Shown: positions 35,426 to 43,787 of the stretch, in pieces
Position numbering within the stretch: position 1 is the stretch's first letter
Layout: the number at the start of each line of letters is the position of its first letter
NCBI RefSeq assembly: GCF_036894955.1
Contig: NZ_CP145905.1
Span: 6,037,001-6,101,000, forward strand
Source: Paenibacillus sp. KS-LC4
Lineage (GTDB): Bacteria > Bacillota > Bacilli > Paenibacillales > Paenibacillaceae
Direction: 5' to 3'
Length of the DNA: 64,000 bases
Translations under genes and position numbers: made by a program
Notes under the pieces: model-generated
The model's database searches: none
What the model was told of the DNA's origin: nothing
Seen by the model: the letters and a program-made list of their open reading frames with translations, nothing else

Positions 35426-36139
35426 CTACTGATACTTCTGAGTCTCCTTAAAATATGCCAAATTGTTCGCGATAAACAAAGTCAGCAGGAGGAGGAACGG
35501 AAACAGTTGAAAGCCGCTTAGCGCAGAGTATGCAAAGGTGACAAATACGAGCGCATACAGCGTATTATTAATCATATTGAAGGCGCGATATGACGCTTTA
35601 TACACAATGAATTTCTCCGCCTCATCCAGCTTATCCATATAGGCCTGTTTTGCCCCAAAAGGACGTCCAGTGTCAAAAGACCGTTTCGGAAAATTACGGT
35701 TAAACACTTTAAACAGCAGCGATTGCAGACGGATATGCGCCAACACCAGTAATAGCGAAATAATTAAAAGCGCAAGCACAGGCTTGCCGTGAATGGCCTC
35801 AATAATCATTTGCGACAGCAGCGCCATGCTGCCAACGATGGCCGTATACGTACCGAACGTGTTCAGCATCATGCTGGTGCCAAGCAGCTTCTCCCCCTTT
35901 TCCTTATCCTCCTCCTGATTAAACTTCAAGCAATATCTTACACTCGCAGCCCAAGTTCCAATGGATGCGAGCAGAAACAGCATATGAACGACATCAAGGC
36001 GAAAAAGACCCACCGATATCCCATCGAAATCCAGCTTCCCTGCATTCGACATTCCAAAATAACTTACTGCAAAGCCTAATAATCCACCGACAACAATAAC
36101 AAGCACCCATTGCAGCTTCTGCGATTTCCTGTTGCTCAT
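35426..36139 (-). CDS. DUF3169-like membrane protein
   Basis: 237 residues with about six hydrophobic helices in pairs and a charged loop in the middle (FNRNFPKRSFDTGRPFGAKQ). It resembles DUF3169 proteins, which commonly sit next to a small XRE regulator, as here. The start ATG overlaps the regulator stop (ATGA). Function unknown. Confidence 0.75.
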   Translation of the reverse strand: MSNRKSQKLQWVLVIVVGGLLGFAVSYFGMSNAGKLDFDGISVGLFRLDVVHMLFLLASIGTWAASVRYCLKFNQEEDKEKGEKLLGTSMMLNTFGTYTAIVGSMALLSQMIIEAIHGKPVLALLIISLLLVLAHIRLQSLLFKVFNRNFPKRSFDTGRPFGAKQAYMDKLDEAEKFIVYKASYRAFNMINNTLYALVFVTFAYSALSGFQLFPFLLLLTLFIANNLAYFKETQKYQ

Positions 36140-36357
36140 TGAAGTTCCCCCTCATTCTCATCATCCAATATAAAAATAAATTCCACAGGCTCCTTAAATA
36201 GCTTCGCCAGCTTTAATGCCAGAACTACTGATGGTGAATAGTCGCCCCGTTCAATTAAGCTGATCGTTTGCCGAGAGACATCAATGGCTTCAGCCAGATC
36301 CGTCTGGCTCATTCGAAAACGAGCCCTTAATTCGCGAACCCGATTATCCAGCTTCAT
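36136..36357 (-). CDS. small XRE-family transcriptional regulator
   Basis: 73 residues, a single Cro/CI helix-turn-helix (MSQTDLAEAIDVSRQTISLI with ERGDYSPS). ATG after GGAGGTGG. It is first in an operon with the DUF3169-like gene. An inverted repeat TGTCAT/ATGACA with inner ATATA/TATAT lies just upstream (36371-36397) near a TTGACA (36419-36414) and is a plausible autoregulatory operator. Confidence 0.88.
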   Translation of the reverse strand: MKLDNRVRELRARFRMSQTDLAEAIDVSRQTISLIERGDYSPSVVLALKLAKLFKEPVEFIFILDDENEGELQ

Positions 36358-36370
36358 ACGCCCACCTCCA

Positions 36371-36397
36371 TGTCATCAATATACAGGATATATGACA
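36371..36397 (-). promoter_or_regulatory. candidate XRE operator
   Basis: Inverted repeat TGTCAT...ATGACA containing a nested ATATA...TATAT, between the TTGACA box and the start codon of the XRE gene. Confidence 0.45.
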
Positions 36398-36488
36398 TAA
36401 TGTAAATTAAAGTTGTCAAAATAATAAATAAAGCTTACATTTCTTATACTCACAAGCCTGCGAGCCTGCTTTTTTCACAAAAAAAGGA

Positions 36489-36552
36489 TTGACGAATTTC
36501 CAAAACCAGGTATACTCATATATATCAAATAGATATATCTAATAGATATATC
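36489..36552 (+). promoter_or_regulatory. padR promoter with three 13-bp operator iterons
   Basis: TTGACG (36489) and TATACT (36511) are 16 bases apart. Directly downstream, TATATATC (36519), GATATATC (36532) and GATATATC (36545) recur at exactly 13-base steps. The last two are palindromic. Placement over the transcription start suggests autorepression by PadR. Confidence 0.65.
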
Positions 36553-36590
36553 ATAAATAAATTCAAATCACTGAACGGACGTGAATCACG

Positions 36591-37145
36591 ATGCTCGAAA
36601 ATATTATTTTAGGACTGTTGATGGAGCAGCCAATGAGCGGCTATGACATGAAGAAGACGATTGACCATTCTGTCGGCATTTTCTATCGGGCAAGCTTCGG
36701 AAGCCTGTATCCCGCTTTAAAACGTCTGGAGACCAAGCGCTGGGTAAGCGTTTCGGCAGAGCTGGACAACAGCAAAAATAAAAAGCTATACACGCTGCTC
36801 CCAGAGGGCAAAGCCACCTTTCTCACCTGGCTGGCCGAACCAATTCAGCTGTCGCGAAGCGAGCTGCTGCTGAAGGTTTTCTTTTTCGACTATTTGGATG
36901 AAGAGACTCGCCAGCAGCGCCTTAGTGAATACCAGATGCGGCTAGGGCAGGAGATTGGCAGACTGAAGGCTGTAGAAGGCATTGTTGCCGGGGAGCTACA
37001 GGAAGTGCCGAATCCCGAAAACTACTATTACCGCGTGTCCGTGCTGTCCTATGGACTCGACTATTTTCTAATGGAGCAGAAGTGGATTCAAGCGATTAAA
37101 GAGAGGAAGAATCTAAACGATGACCGAAACCAAAGCGAACACTAA
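36591..37145 (+). CDS. PadR-family transcriptional regulator
   Basis: 184 residues. Winged-helix N terminus (LGLLMEQPMSGYDMKKTIDH followed by FYRASFGSLYPALKRLE) and the PadR C-terminal helical dimerisation domain. It likely represses its own operon through the 13-bp iterons just upstream. It overlaps the CPBP protease gene by 26 bases. Confidence 0.93.
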   Translation: MLENIILGLLMEQPMSGYDMKKTIDHSVGIFYRASFGSLYPALKRLETKRWVSVSAELDNSKNKKLYTLLPEGKATFLTWLAEPIQLSRSELLLKVFFFDYLDEETRQQRLSEYQMRLGQEIGRLKAVEGIVAGELQEVPNPENYYYRVSVLSYGLDYFLMEQKWIQAIKERKNLNDDRNQSEH

Positions 37146-37875
37146 CCCCCTGAATAAACCTGCTTTTTCTGAAAAGAGACCTGTACTCGCGATCCTTATC
37201 ATCCAGCTGCTGCTGCTGTTCGCTGTATCCGCTGCCGGAGCCTATGCCACCATTAAAGAGCTAAACTATACAGCACCTGTGCTGCTATCGTTCATCCCTA
37301 TTGCTCTTGCCTTAATCCTCTACTTAACTTTGCGCAGAAAATGGGGCTTTGCCGGCTTTCGCCCGCTCTCTGCCATTCCGCACGGTGGCTGGAAGTATTA
37401 CCTTCCGCTCGTTGCTGTGCTGATCGTTATCGGAACTAATGGACTAAAGACGCTAACGCCGGGGGAAATTTATTTTTTCGTCTTTTTCACCTTGCTGGTC
37501 GGCTTTGTAGAGGAGACGGTTTACCGCGGCCTTATTCTTAACATTCTGCTGCGCAAATCAGCCACAACTGCGGTCATCGTATCGAGCCTGCTGTTTGGCA
37601 TCACGCATATTTTGAACGCTTTATCGGGTCAAAATGCCGTTGATACGACAATCCAAATCGTTTACTCCTTAATGGTCGGCCTTTCCCTTGCGTTATTAAT
37701 GGTGAAAAACCGCAACATCGTGCCGCTGATTTTGTTTCATTTTGTGCATAACCTCATTCAGTTTCTTGGCAATGAGCGCACCGCCATCGGCCCAGATCTG
37801 CTCATCATCGTAATCCTTGCGGCGCATTGTGTGTGGGTAGGCATGAGCTTGAGAAAAGCAAAGAGACTTCCATAA
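37120..37875 (+). CDS. CPBP family intramembrane metalloprotease
   Basis: 251 residues, about seven helices. The three CPBP/Abi motifs are present: EETVYRG (Glu-Glu and Arg), FGITHIL (His), and FHFVHN (His and Asn). These form the intramembrane metalloprotease site used for CAAX-type processing or bacteriocin self-immunity. Co-transcribed with the PadR regulator. Target unknown. Confidence 0.9.
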   Translation: MTETKANTNPLNKPAFSEKRPVLAILIIQLLLLFAVSAAGAYATIKELNYTAPVLLSFIPIALALILYLTLRRKWGFAGFRPLSAIPHGGWKYYLPLVAVLIVIGTNGLKTLTPGEIYFFVFFTLLVGFVEETVYRGLILNILLRKSATTAVIVSSLLFGITHILNALSGQNAVDTTIQIVYSLMVGLSLALLMVKNRNIVPLILFHFVHNLIQFLGNERTAIGPDLLIIVILAAHCVWVGMSLRKAKRLP

Positions 37876-37898
37876 GCCTCAGCAGCTTGAACAGAAGC

Positions 37899-37934
37899 CT
37901 CTTTATTGATCTCTTTATTGATCTCTTTATTGAT
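37899..37934 (+). repeat. 12-bp tandem repeat, three copies
   Basis: CTCTTTATTGAT occurs three times in a row without change, just after the protease stop codon. Confidence 0.85.
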
Positions 37935-37969
37935 ATGTATGCTTGCTGCGGATTAACAGTTTCTCCCCG

Positions 37970-38941
37970 TTAGTCCGCAAGCACCAGCGGCTCATACTCA
38001 CCGTCCAGTATGCGGTTGATGAATGCTCCCGGCTTTTTCCGCAGCTTCGCCCATGTTGCATCAGGCAGCAGCATCAGCTCCTGATGCTCCACATCATAGC
38101 TTGCGAATTTCTTATTCGCCGGCACCCAGACAAACATGCCCAGCGCAGAATAATTGTCCATATCGACAAGTAAATTCAGCAGCTTGAGCCCGTGAAATTC
38201 CAGTTCAGTAACATCCAAAACCGAACCAAACTCAATATAGGAAACCTGCTCGCAATCCGATAATTCAACGCGGCTGCTCGTCTCTCCCAGATCGCGGATA
38301 ATGGCAGCAGGAAGGCCCGCTTTTTTCAATTGAGCCGCTCGGTTATCGAAATCATGCAGCTCCTTCGGCTCGTATGAATAGATGAGCTCCATCACTTCTT
38401 TGTGCTTGTGGCGCTTCGCGTCCGTATAAGCCCGTTCTCCATAGCTGTCTTTAATCGACGGATCAGCGCCCGCCTCCAGCAAATAACGAACGGTCGGCAA
38501 ATGCCCGATGCCCGCCGCTGCTTGCAGCGGCGTTCCGCCATATGGGCGCACCATATCCGGCTCATTAAAATTAACAGGGGCGCCTGCCTCCACCAGCATT
38601 TTAACCAAATGCAGATGCCCTCCCGCTGCTCCTCGCAAAGCAAGGCCGCCATGTAAAGCCACATCAATGCCGAGCGCCAGCAGCGCCTCTACCGCCTTTG
38701 CATTTCCCCAGCTGACGGCATGAGACAATGCCGAGCTGCCAACATGATTCACCGCATTAATATCAGCGCCCGCCTCCAGCAAAAACTCGAATACTGGACG
38801 CTTGCCCTGCTTTGAAGCCGTAACGATTGCTGGATTTTTGGAGTCGTTCAAATCCATGCCCTCGGAAATAAGCGTTTTGATCGCCGCAATATTGCCGCTT
38901 TTGCAAGCTTGCAGCATACGCTCATCCCATTCCGTTCCCAT
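37970..38941 (-). CDS. ankyrin-repeat protein with unknown C-terminal domain
   Basis: 323 residues. Five or so ankyrin repeats occupy residues 5-185 (typical units: GADINAVNHVGSSALSHAVS; GGTPLQAAAGIGHLPTVRYL). The last 120 residues form a separate domain with a VSYIEFGSVLDVTELEFHGL segment, which I do not recognise. Cytosolic. Proteins of this build can be immunity or effector-binding proteins, but no toxin gene is nearby. Confidence 0.82.
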   Translation of the reverse strand: MGTEWDERMLQACKSGNIAAIKTLISEGMDLNDSKNPAIVTASKQGKRPVFEFLLEAGADINAVNHVGSSALSHAVSWGNAKAVEALLALGIDVALHGGLALRGAAGGHLHLVKMLVEAGAPVNFNEPDMVRPYGGTPLQAAAGIGHLPTVRYLLEAGADPSIKDSYGERAYTDAKRHKHKEVMELIYSYEPKELHDFDNRAAQLKKAGLPAAIIRDLGETSSRVELSDCEQVSYIEFGSVLDVTELEFHGLKLLNLLVDMDNYSALGMFVWVPANKKFASYDVEHQELMLLPDATWAKLRKKPGAFINRILDGEYEPLVLAD

Positions 38942-39150
38942 AAAAACTCCCCCCCTCTTTGTCAGGTGTAAACGGCCGAAAACAGTTCCTCTGGCGGCAA
39001 GACTGCGTTACCGTTTCGAGGATGGAATAACTAAAGTGGAAGAAAAAATCATACCCTCCCCTATTTTACCCTTAATCGCTCCTGCACGGGTATATGAAGG
39101 TTCCACTCTTTAGCGGCAATGATTATGACCGTATGACGCAGCCTGAACAG
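38942..39150. other. intergenic region
   Basis: No coding signal is seen between the ankyrin protein start and the next terminator. It should carry the ankyrin gene promoter on the minus strand, but no clear -35/-10 pair was found. Confidence 0.4.
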
Positions 39151-39192
39151 AAAAATACCGCTCCCCCAGACGATCACCCGGAGAAACGGTAT
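39151..39192 (-). terminator. intrinsic terminator
   Basis: ATACCG with CTCC pairs with GGAG and CGGTAT, followed by TTTTT on the minus strand, 27 bases after the stop codon at 39219. Confidence 0.65.
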
Positions 39193-39218
39193 GTTTCACT
39201 GCTTATTGCATTCCGCAT

Positions 39219-39488
39219 TTATTCTGCACCTGCCGTGCCGGATTTTTTCCGCTTGCCCGTCAGCTGGAACTGCTCGATTTCCTTGCATAGTTCATGCTGC
39301 CAATTTATATCCTTGCTCATTGAAGCAAGCAGCGACATATTCGCCAAATAAGCGGCTTCGCTGACATAATTCACGTTAAGCTGCTGGCATTGCTCTAGCT
39401 CCGCGGCTTCGCTTGGCGAAAGCTGCCGTTGTTTGCTATGCAGCCACAGCTCTGCCATGCGCTGATGAAACGGGAGTACCACTTGCAA
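39219..39488 (-). CDS. small conserved hypothetical protein (DUF7667-like)
   Basis: 89 residues, helical. The start VLPFHQRMAELWLHSKQRQL, the repeated mention of MSLLASMSKDINWQHELC and a basic tail recall a small protein family common in Paenibacillus. The start may be TTG 39488 or GTG 39482; GGTGG lies before both. Function unknown. Confidence 0.65.
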   Translation of the reverse strand: MQVVLPFHQRMAELWLHSKQRQLSPSEAAELEQCQQLNVNYVSEAAYLANMSLLASMSKDINWQHELCKEIEQFQLTGKRKKSGTAGAE

Positions 39489-39799
39489 CCACCACCCTAT
39501 AGGAGCCAGCGTACCCTTTTTAGCCGCAAAATATGCTTTGCACCCTTTTTTTGATTGAATAAATCATTATAACGTTTTAAAAATTCAATTTTTCGTATTT
39601 TTATTTCGCTTATTTTGCACCATTGTACTGCGCGGGCATGCTCTTTCTGCTAAACTGGTATTAGGTATAGCGCTTTCATTCCACTTGCTTTGCGAAGCTC
39701 CCAGCTATTGACGTAACGATCATTCGATCGTATTATCGTTGATAAACCGCAGCAGTGTTGACGGCATTATGATTTGCATAAGATGAGGAGGAAGCGTAC
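39489..39799 (+). promoter_or_regulatory. mgtC upstream region: promoter and palindrome
   Basis: TTGACG (39708) and TATTAT (39731) are 17 bases apart. The spacer carries the inverted repeat ACGATC/GATCGT around ATTC (39716-39731). Further up, GTATAGCGCTTTCAT (39665-39679) is cre-like. No M-box magnesium riboswitch pattern was seen. Confidence 0.55.
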
Positions 39800-39892
39800 T
39801 TGCGTCTAGATTTTTATTTTCGCCTGGAAAATAAACCTGATTCAATAACTCAGCTGCAACCGCTGACGCCACTCTTCGGGAAAGGAGATTAA
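39800..39892 (+). CDS. leader ORF upstream of mgtC
   Basis: 30 codons from TTG 39800, with GAGGAGG eight bases upstream. It ends one base before the mgtC start codon, and the mgtC ribosome site AAAGGAG lies inside it. The peptide contains ENKPDSITQLQPLTPL, with three prolines and two acidic residues. In enterobacteria, proline-containing leader peptides control mgtA and mgtCBR by magnesium; a similar role here is inference. Confidence 0.5.
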   Translation: MRLDFYFRLENKPDSITQLQPLTPLFGKGD

Positions 39893-39893
39893 C

Positions 39894-40628
39894 ATGACGA
39901 ACGCCGTTTCTTCCGTGTGGGAAATCAGCTATTACGAGCTGACCATTCGCCTGCTGCTCGCAGTCGTGCTAGGTGGACTCGTCGGTCTTGAGCGTGAATT
40001 CGGCGGCCACTCCGCGGGCTTCCGCACACATATCCTCGTATCTCTAGGCTCCTCTACCGTCGTTTTGCTATCCATGTACGGATTTGCTGCATTCGCGAAT
40101 GAGCCTCGTGTTACTCTCGATCCGGCAAGGCTGGCTGCGCAGGTTATTAGCGGCATCGGCTTCCTGGGAGCCGGCACGATTCTCCGCAAGGGCACTGGCA
40201 TTTCGGGCCTGACAACGGCAGCCTCTTTGTGGGTTGTAGCAGCCATAGGATTATCGGTTGGAGCTGGATTTTATGTGGCAGCAGCTATCTCTACTACATT
40301 GGCGGTGATATCTTTGTTCGTATTCAACAAACTGGAAAAAACATTTTCACGAACCAAACGCATTCATGAAATTAGATTCAAGCTGGCGAAGCACACCTCC
40401 GGCTTGCAGGACATAGTAGCTACTATCCATGAACACGGCATGAAAATTCATAAGCTGACCATATTAGATGATGACGATGATTCATCTGAGCAGATGGGCG
40501 GCTCGAAGACGATGAATGTCATTATTCAGGTGAAATTCAAAGGAACAAGCCTTTTCAGCGACCTAACGCTGATGATGGCCTCCATGGATGGCGTTCGGGG
40601 CATGGAAATTAGCGGTGAACCGCTTTAA
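39894..40628 (+). CDS. mgtC: MgtC/SapB family membrane protein
   Basis: 244 residues. The N-terminal half has about five helices with the MgtC signature (LGGLVGLEREFGGHSAGFRT, GIGFLGAGTILRKG, GLTTAASLWVVAAIGLSVG). The C-terminal cytosolic part, after about residue 155, is an ACT-like domain. Family members act in magnesium limitation and can modulate the F-type ATPase. Preceded by a leader ORF and a palindrome-containing promoter. Confidence 0.92.
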   Translation: MTNAVSSVWEISYYELTIRLLLAVVLGGLVGLEREFGGHSAGFRTHILVSLGSSTVVLLSMYGFAAFANEPRVTLDPARLAAQVISGIGFLGAGTILRKGTGISGLTTAASLWVVAAIGLSVGAGFYVAAAISTTLAVISLFVFNKLEKTFSRTKRIHEIRFKLAKHTSGLQDIVATIHEHGMKIHKLTILDDDDDSSEQMGGSKTMNVIIQVKFKGTSLFSDLTLMMASMDGVRGMEISGEPL

Positions 40629-40655
40629 TTCCAGTTGGCAAGCCCGTTATGAAAC

Positions 40656-40698
40656 GAGGCTGTTCCTAGGGTCTAAATGGACCTTAGGAGCAGCCTCT
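40656..40698 (+). terminator. intrinsic terminator of mgtC
   Basis: GAGGCTG, TCCTA and GGTC pair with GACC, AGGA and CAGCCTC, followed by TTC. Confidence 0.75.
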
Positions 40699-40747
40699 TC
40701 TATTTATCCATCGCTCTTCATTCGTACATGCCTTGCTGTTTGAGCTA

Positions 40748-41170
40748 CTAGCCTGGCAGCGCCCTTAGCTCCCGAGCTTCGCGGATATGGCCGATACCCT
40801 CCTGGCACATGCCGTATGGCCGCCATTGGCAGTCCGAGCATAGGCGATCAATGTCGCCAGGCACAATGCGGCTAGCGACGGACTCGCATACATCGGACCA
40901 TTTTGCCACACTGCCTATCGTCAATCCAACTTCCTGCAAAATAGCTTGGTCCTTCTGATAGACGCTCTTATTCTGGCAATGGGACGGCTTATCCGGCGGA
41001 AAAGCCTTGCAAATATCGTCAGGACCATCAATGATTTCAACAATGGTATTTGGCTGCTGGCGCAGCTGCTCATATACGGCTGTCATATTGACGCAGAATC
41101 CCTCTGAGTAGCCCTTGCCCCGATAACCGAGCAGACAAAACAAATGATGGCCCCGCAAACGAATGTTCAT
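40748..41170 (-). CDS. DUF1284 domain protein
   Basis: About 140 residues, Cys-rich. It begins MNIRLRGHHLFCLLGYRGKG, typical of DUF1284. Cys residues in CKAFP, HCQNK, VCES and the end pair CSDCQWRPYGMC suggest metal or Fe-S binding. The ATG at 41170 is preferred over a GTG three codons upstream. Function unknown. Confidence 0.82.
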   Translation of the reverse strand: MNIRLRGHHLFCLLGYRGKGYSEGFCVNMTAVYEQLRQQPNTIVEIIDGPDDICKAFPPDKPSHCQNKSVYQKDQAILQEVGLTIGSVAKWSDVCESVASRIVPGDIDRLCSDCQWRPYGMCQEGIGHIREARELRALPG

Positions 41171-41262
41171 GATGCTCACTCACTCTCCGAATTAATGTTA
41201 ACCAAATTATACCACGAAGGTTAACATACATGCGAGCAATGTGAGGCGAATTCGTTCATATA

Positions 41263-42078
41263 CTAGGAAAAGCGATATTCAGAAATTTGCCCGCTAGGGA
41301 TATAGCCGATATTGCGATACGCTTTGTTTGCGGCTGAGTTTTGAACATCCGCATACAGCATCGGCTCTAAACCACCTTCCACAATAATGGCGCTTACCTT
41401 TGCAGCCACAGCGCTGGCAAATCCGCGATTTCTCGCATCCAATGCTGTATAAACCGCATTAATTCTCGCATGCCTTGCTGTACGGTGTGCAATCGCCGCC
41501 ATAGATACAACCCTCTCCGCCTCCACCCACACATATAATTCGCCCGATTCCACCATCTCCGCGGCAGCCGGAATTTGGCTTGCTACCTCTACCTGCTGAC
41601 CATAGGCCTCATGCGTAAAGGCCGCGATAAAGCCCGCCACCGTCTTAATATCTTCCTCTTTTGCTTTTCTTATGGTTCCAGCTATACCTGAGGGTTGCCG
41701 CACAACTGGACATCTATAAGCCTCCAGCTTCATATGTAGACGCTGGCTCTGTCCTGTTAACGGAGGATACACTCTGGCGAAAAGTCCGGCCAGCTCTGGG
41801 CTGGCTGATATTCCCGTTACCTCAATACCCTCTCTATACAGCTGACCCGCCAGATTTCGAGCTATTCTCTCACGAACCGAGCAGGGCAGCTCTGACGCCA
41901 TCCACAACCAGCCGCCATTTCCGGGCGTTTGTGCAAAAATCATTGTATCATCCGCCGTCTTCCAGCAGAGCTTCGTTTCTGAATCACAAATACGGTAAAT
42001 GATATTGTAGGCGACCTCATCGGCGAGGAATGAACCCTTATTCAGCACCGAATCATCGCACTCAAACCTTTCCAGCAT
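41263..42078 (-). CDS. GNAT family N-acetyltransferase
   Basis: 271 residues. The C-terminal half is a GNAT domain: VYVWVEAERVVSMAAIAHRT, then acetyl-CoA pyrophosphate-binding YTALDARNRGFASAVAAKV. The N-terminal half is an extra alpha/beta domain found in two-domain GNAT proteins. ATG after GAGAGG. Substrate unknown. Confidence 0.88.
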   Translation of the reverse strand: MLERFECDDSVLNKGSFLADEVAYNIIYRICDSETKLCWKTADDTMIFAQTPGNGGWLWMASELPCSVRERIARNLAGQLYREGIEVTGISASPELAGLFARVYPPLTGQSQRLHMKLEAYRCPVVRQPSGIAGTIRKAKEEDIKTVAGFIAAFTHEAYGQQVEVASQIPAAAEMVESGELYVWVEAERVVSMAAIAHRTARHARINAVYTALDARNRGFASAVAAKVSAIIVEGGLEPMLYADVQNSAANKAYRNIGYIPSGQISEYRFS

Positions 42079-42106
42079 CGGCCTCTCTCCTCTTTATAAA
42101 ATCGCT

Positions 42107-42988
42107 TTATTGCTTGGTTTTCGCCAGCTCGCCGATCAATTCTGGCAGCCAATTTTTGATGTGCTTAAATGCAAATCCTGCCGTTTCCGCCTTACTTGTA
42201 TCCATATACCAAGAAACAGGTACGCCAAACGGCGATTGATGCTCTTCGGATGCCTCTTCAACAATTTTTGCATTTTTACCCACAAATTCTTCAATAATCG
42301 ACATCATTTGATTCAAGCCAATCCTCCCTTGAGAGCAAGCATTAATTGGCCCTGTAAGATCAGATTTCCCAAGCCATTCGAGGAATTCAGCAGCTTCATC
42401 CGAGTGAATGAACGATAGCTCCGCCTCAGGAGCAGGCATGGAAATCGCCACTTCTTTTTGCACATGTTCAATATGGAAGTGCAGCCGGCGGGTGTAATCA
42501 TCCGGTCCGAGCACAAACGGAATGCGAACAGCTGTTGTTGGAAACGGCGCTTCCTGCATAAAAACCGCCTCAACAAGCCGTTTTCCGTCGGCATAACTGA
42601 GGGAGGAGAAGGTATCCGGTTCGGGCAGCTCGCAAGTATAGGGATCAAAAACCTGCTCCGTTAGCGGCTCCTCGCCAAATGGATATACGCTCATAGAAGA
42701 AGTGACGATGTATTTGTCCGTACGTCCACTAAATAGGCAAGTGGCCTCCCGTGCCTCCTTAGGCGAGAAGCAAATGTTGTCGTAGATGACGTCGAAGCTT
42801 GCTCCGCCAAGCGCATTAGCTAGTGCGGCCGCGTCGGTTCGGTCGACACATATGCGTTTTACCGCGTCGCCAAAAGGGTCAAGCTTAATGCCTCGAGTAA
42901 CGATCGTCACTTCCGCCTGCTGATTAATAAGACGCTGCACAAGCTTTTTTCCGAAAAACCGCGTTCCTCCCAGAATCAATACCTTCAC
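42107..42988 (-). CDS. NAD-dependent epimerase/dehydratase family protein
   Basis: 293 residues, extended SDR. The NAD(P) motif GGTRFFG is at the N terminus. The active-site region has TSSMSVYPFGEEPL and then SYADGKR (Tyr-x3-Lys). Acts on a nucleotide sugar or similar compound; which one is unclear. It is 28 bases upstream of the GNAT gene on the same strand and likely in one operon with it. Confidence 0.88.
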   Translation of the reverse strand: MKVLILGGTRFFGKKLVQRLINQQAEVTIVTRGIKLDPFGDAVKRICVDRTDAAALANALGGASFDVIYDNICFSPKEAREATCLFSGRTDKYIVTSSMSVYPFGEEPLTEQVFDPYTCELPEPDTFSSLSYADGKRLVEAVFMQEAPFPTTAVRIPFVLGPDDYTRRLHFHIEHVQKEVAISMPAPEAELSFIHSDEAAEFLEWLGKSDLTGPINACSQGRIGLNQMMSIIEEFVGKNAKIVEEASEEHQSPFGVPVSWYMDTSKAETAGFAFKHIKNWLPELIGELAKTKQ

Positions 42989-43109
42989 CTATCTGCACCT
43001 CCAACACTTTGAATTTTCGTATAGTTCCTGTATTGTATCATTATCGCAAATACTACAGTTAGAAATATAAGGAAATTCTAATTCATTCACTCTATTTTAG
43101 GAGGCTGCT

Positions 43110-43787
43110 ATGAAAACCCTGCTTGTAGTCGATGATGATCCCCATATCCGCACGCTGCTGAGGCACTTTATGACGAAAGAAGGCTATCGCGTCGTTGAGG
43201 CAAAAGAGGGAGAGGATGCCGTACATAAGCTGAAAGAGCATCCGATTGATCTTGCGATATTAGATGTAATGATGCCGCGGATGGATGGACTGGAGCTTTG
43301 CGGGTATATTCGGACGAATTACGATATCCCGATTATTTTGCTGACGGCGCGGGAGCAGCTGACGGATAAGGAGCAGGGTTATTTGCGCGGCACTGACGAT
43401 TATGTCACTAAGCCATTTGAACCGGAGGAGCTGCTGTTTCGCATCAAGGCGCTATTTCGCCGCTATTCCGTTTCCTCCAGCGACAAAATCCAGCTCGGAC
43501 GCCTCACCATCGACCGTAAAAACTACGAGATTGCCGATGGCGATGCAATGCTGCTGCTGCCGCTTAAGGAGTTTGAGCTGCTGGCGCAGCTTGCCGAATA
43601 CCCGGGACGGCTGTTTTCACGCGAGGAGCTCATTCGACTCGTATGGGCCGCGGATTATGCAGGGGATGAACGGACGGTGGATGTGCATATTAAACGTCTG
43701 CGGCAGCGTTTTGCTGCATATGAGCAAGATTTTCGCATTACGACTGTGCGGGGAATCGGCTACAAAATCGAGGCAGCAGCGCCATGA
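43110..43787 (+). CDS. OmpR/PhoB-family response regulator
   Basis: 225 residues. Receiver with Asp in DLAILDVMMPRMDG and Lys in DYVTKPFEPEE; winged-helix C terminus with RTVDVHIKRLRQRF and TVRGIGYKIE. GGAGG before the ATG. Overlaps its kinase gene by four bases and likely controls the adjacent ABC genes. Confidence 0.95.
   Translation: MKTLLVVDDDPHIRTLLRHFMTKEGYRVVEAKEGEDAVHKLKEHPIDLAILDVMMPRMDGLELCGYIRTNYDIPIILLTAREQLTDKEQGYLRGTDDYVTKPFEPEELLFRIKALFRRYSVSSSDKIQLGRLTIDRKNYEIADGDAMLLLPLKEFELLAQLAEYPGRLFSREELIRLVWAADYAGDERTVDVHIKRLRQRFAAYEQDFRITTVRGIGYKIEAAAP

Noticed and set aside
39489-39800. M-box magnesium riboswitch upstream of mgtC
   Set aside because: None of the conserved M-box segments could be found; a leader ORF and a promoter palindrome explain the region better.
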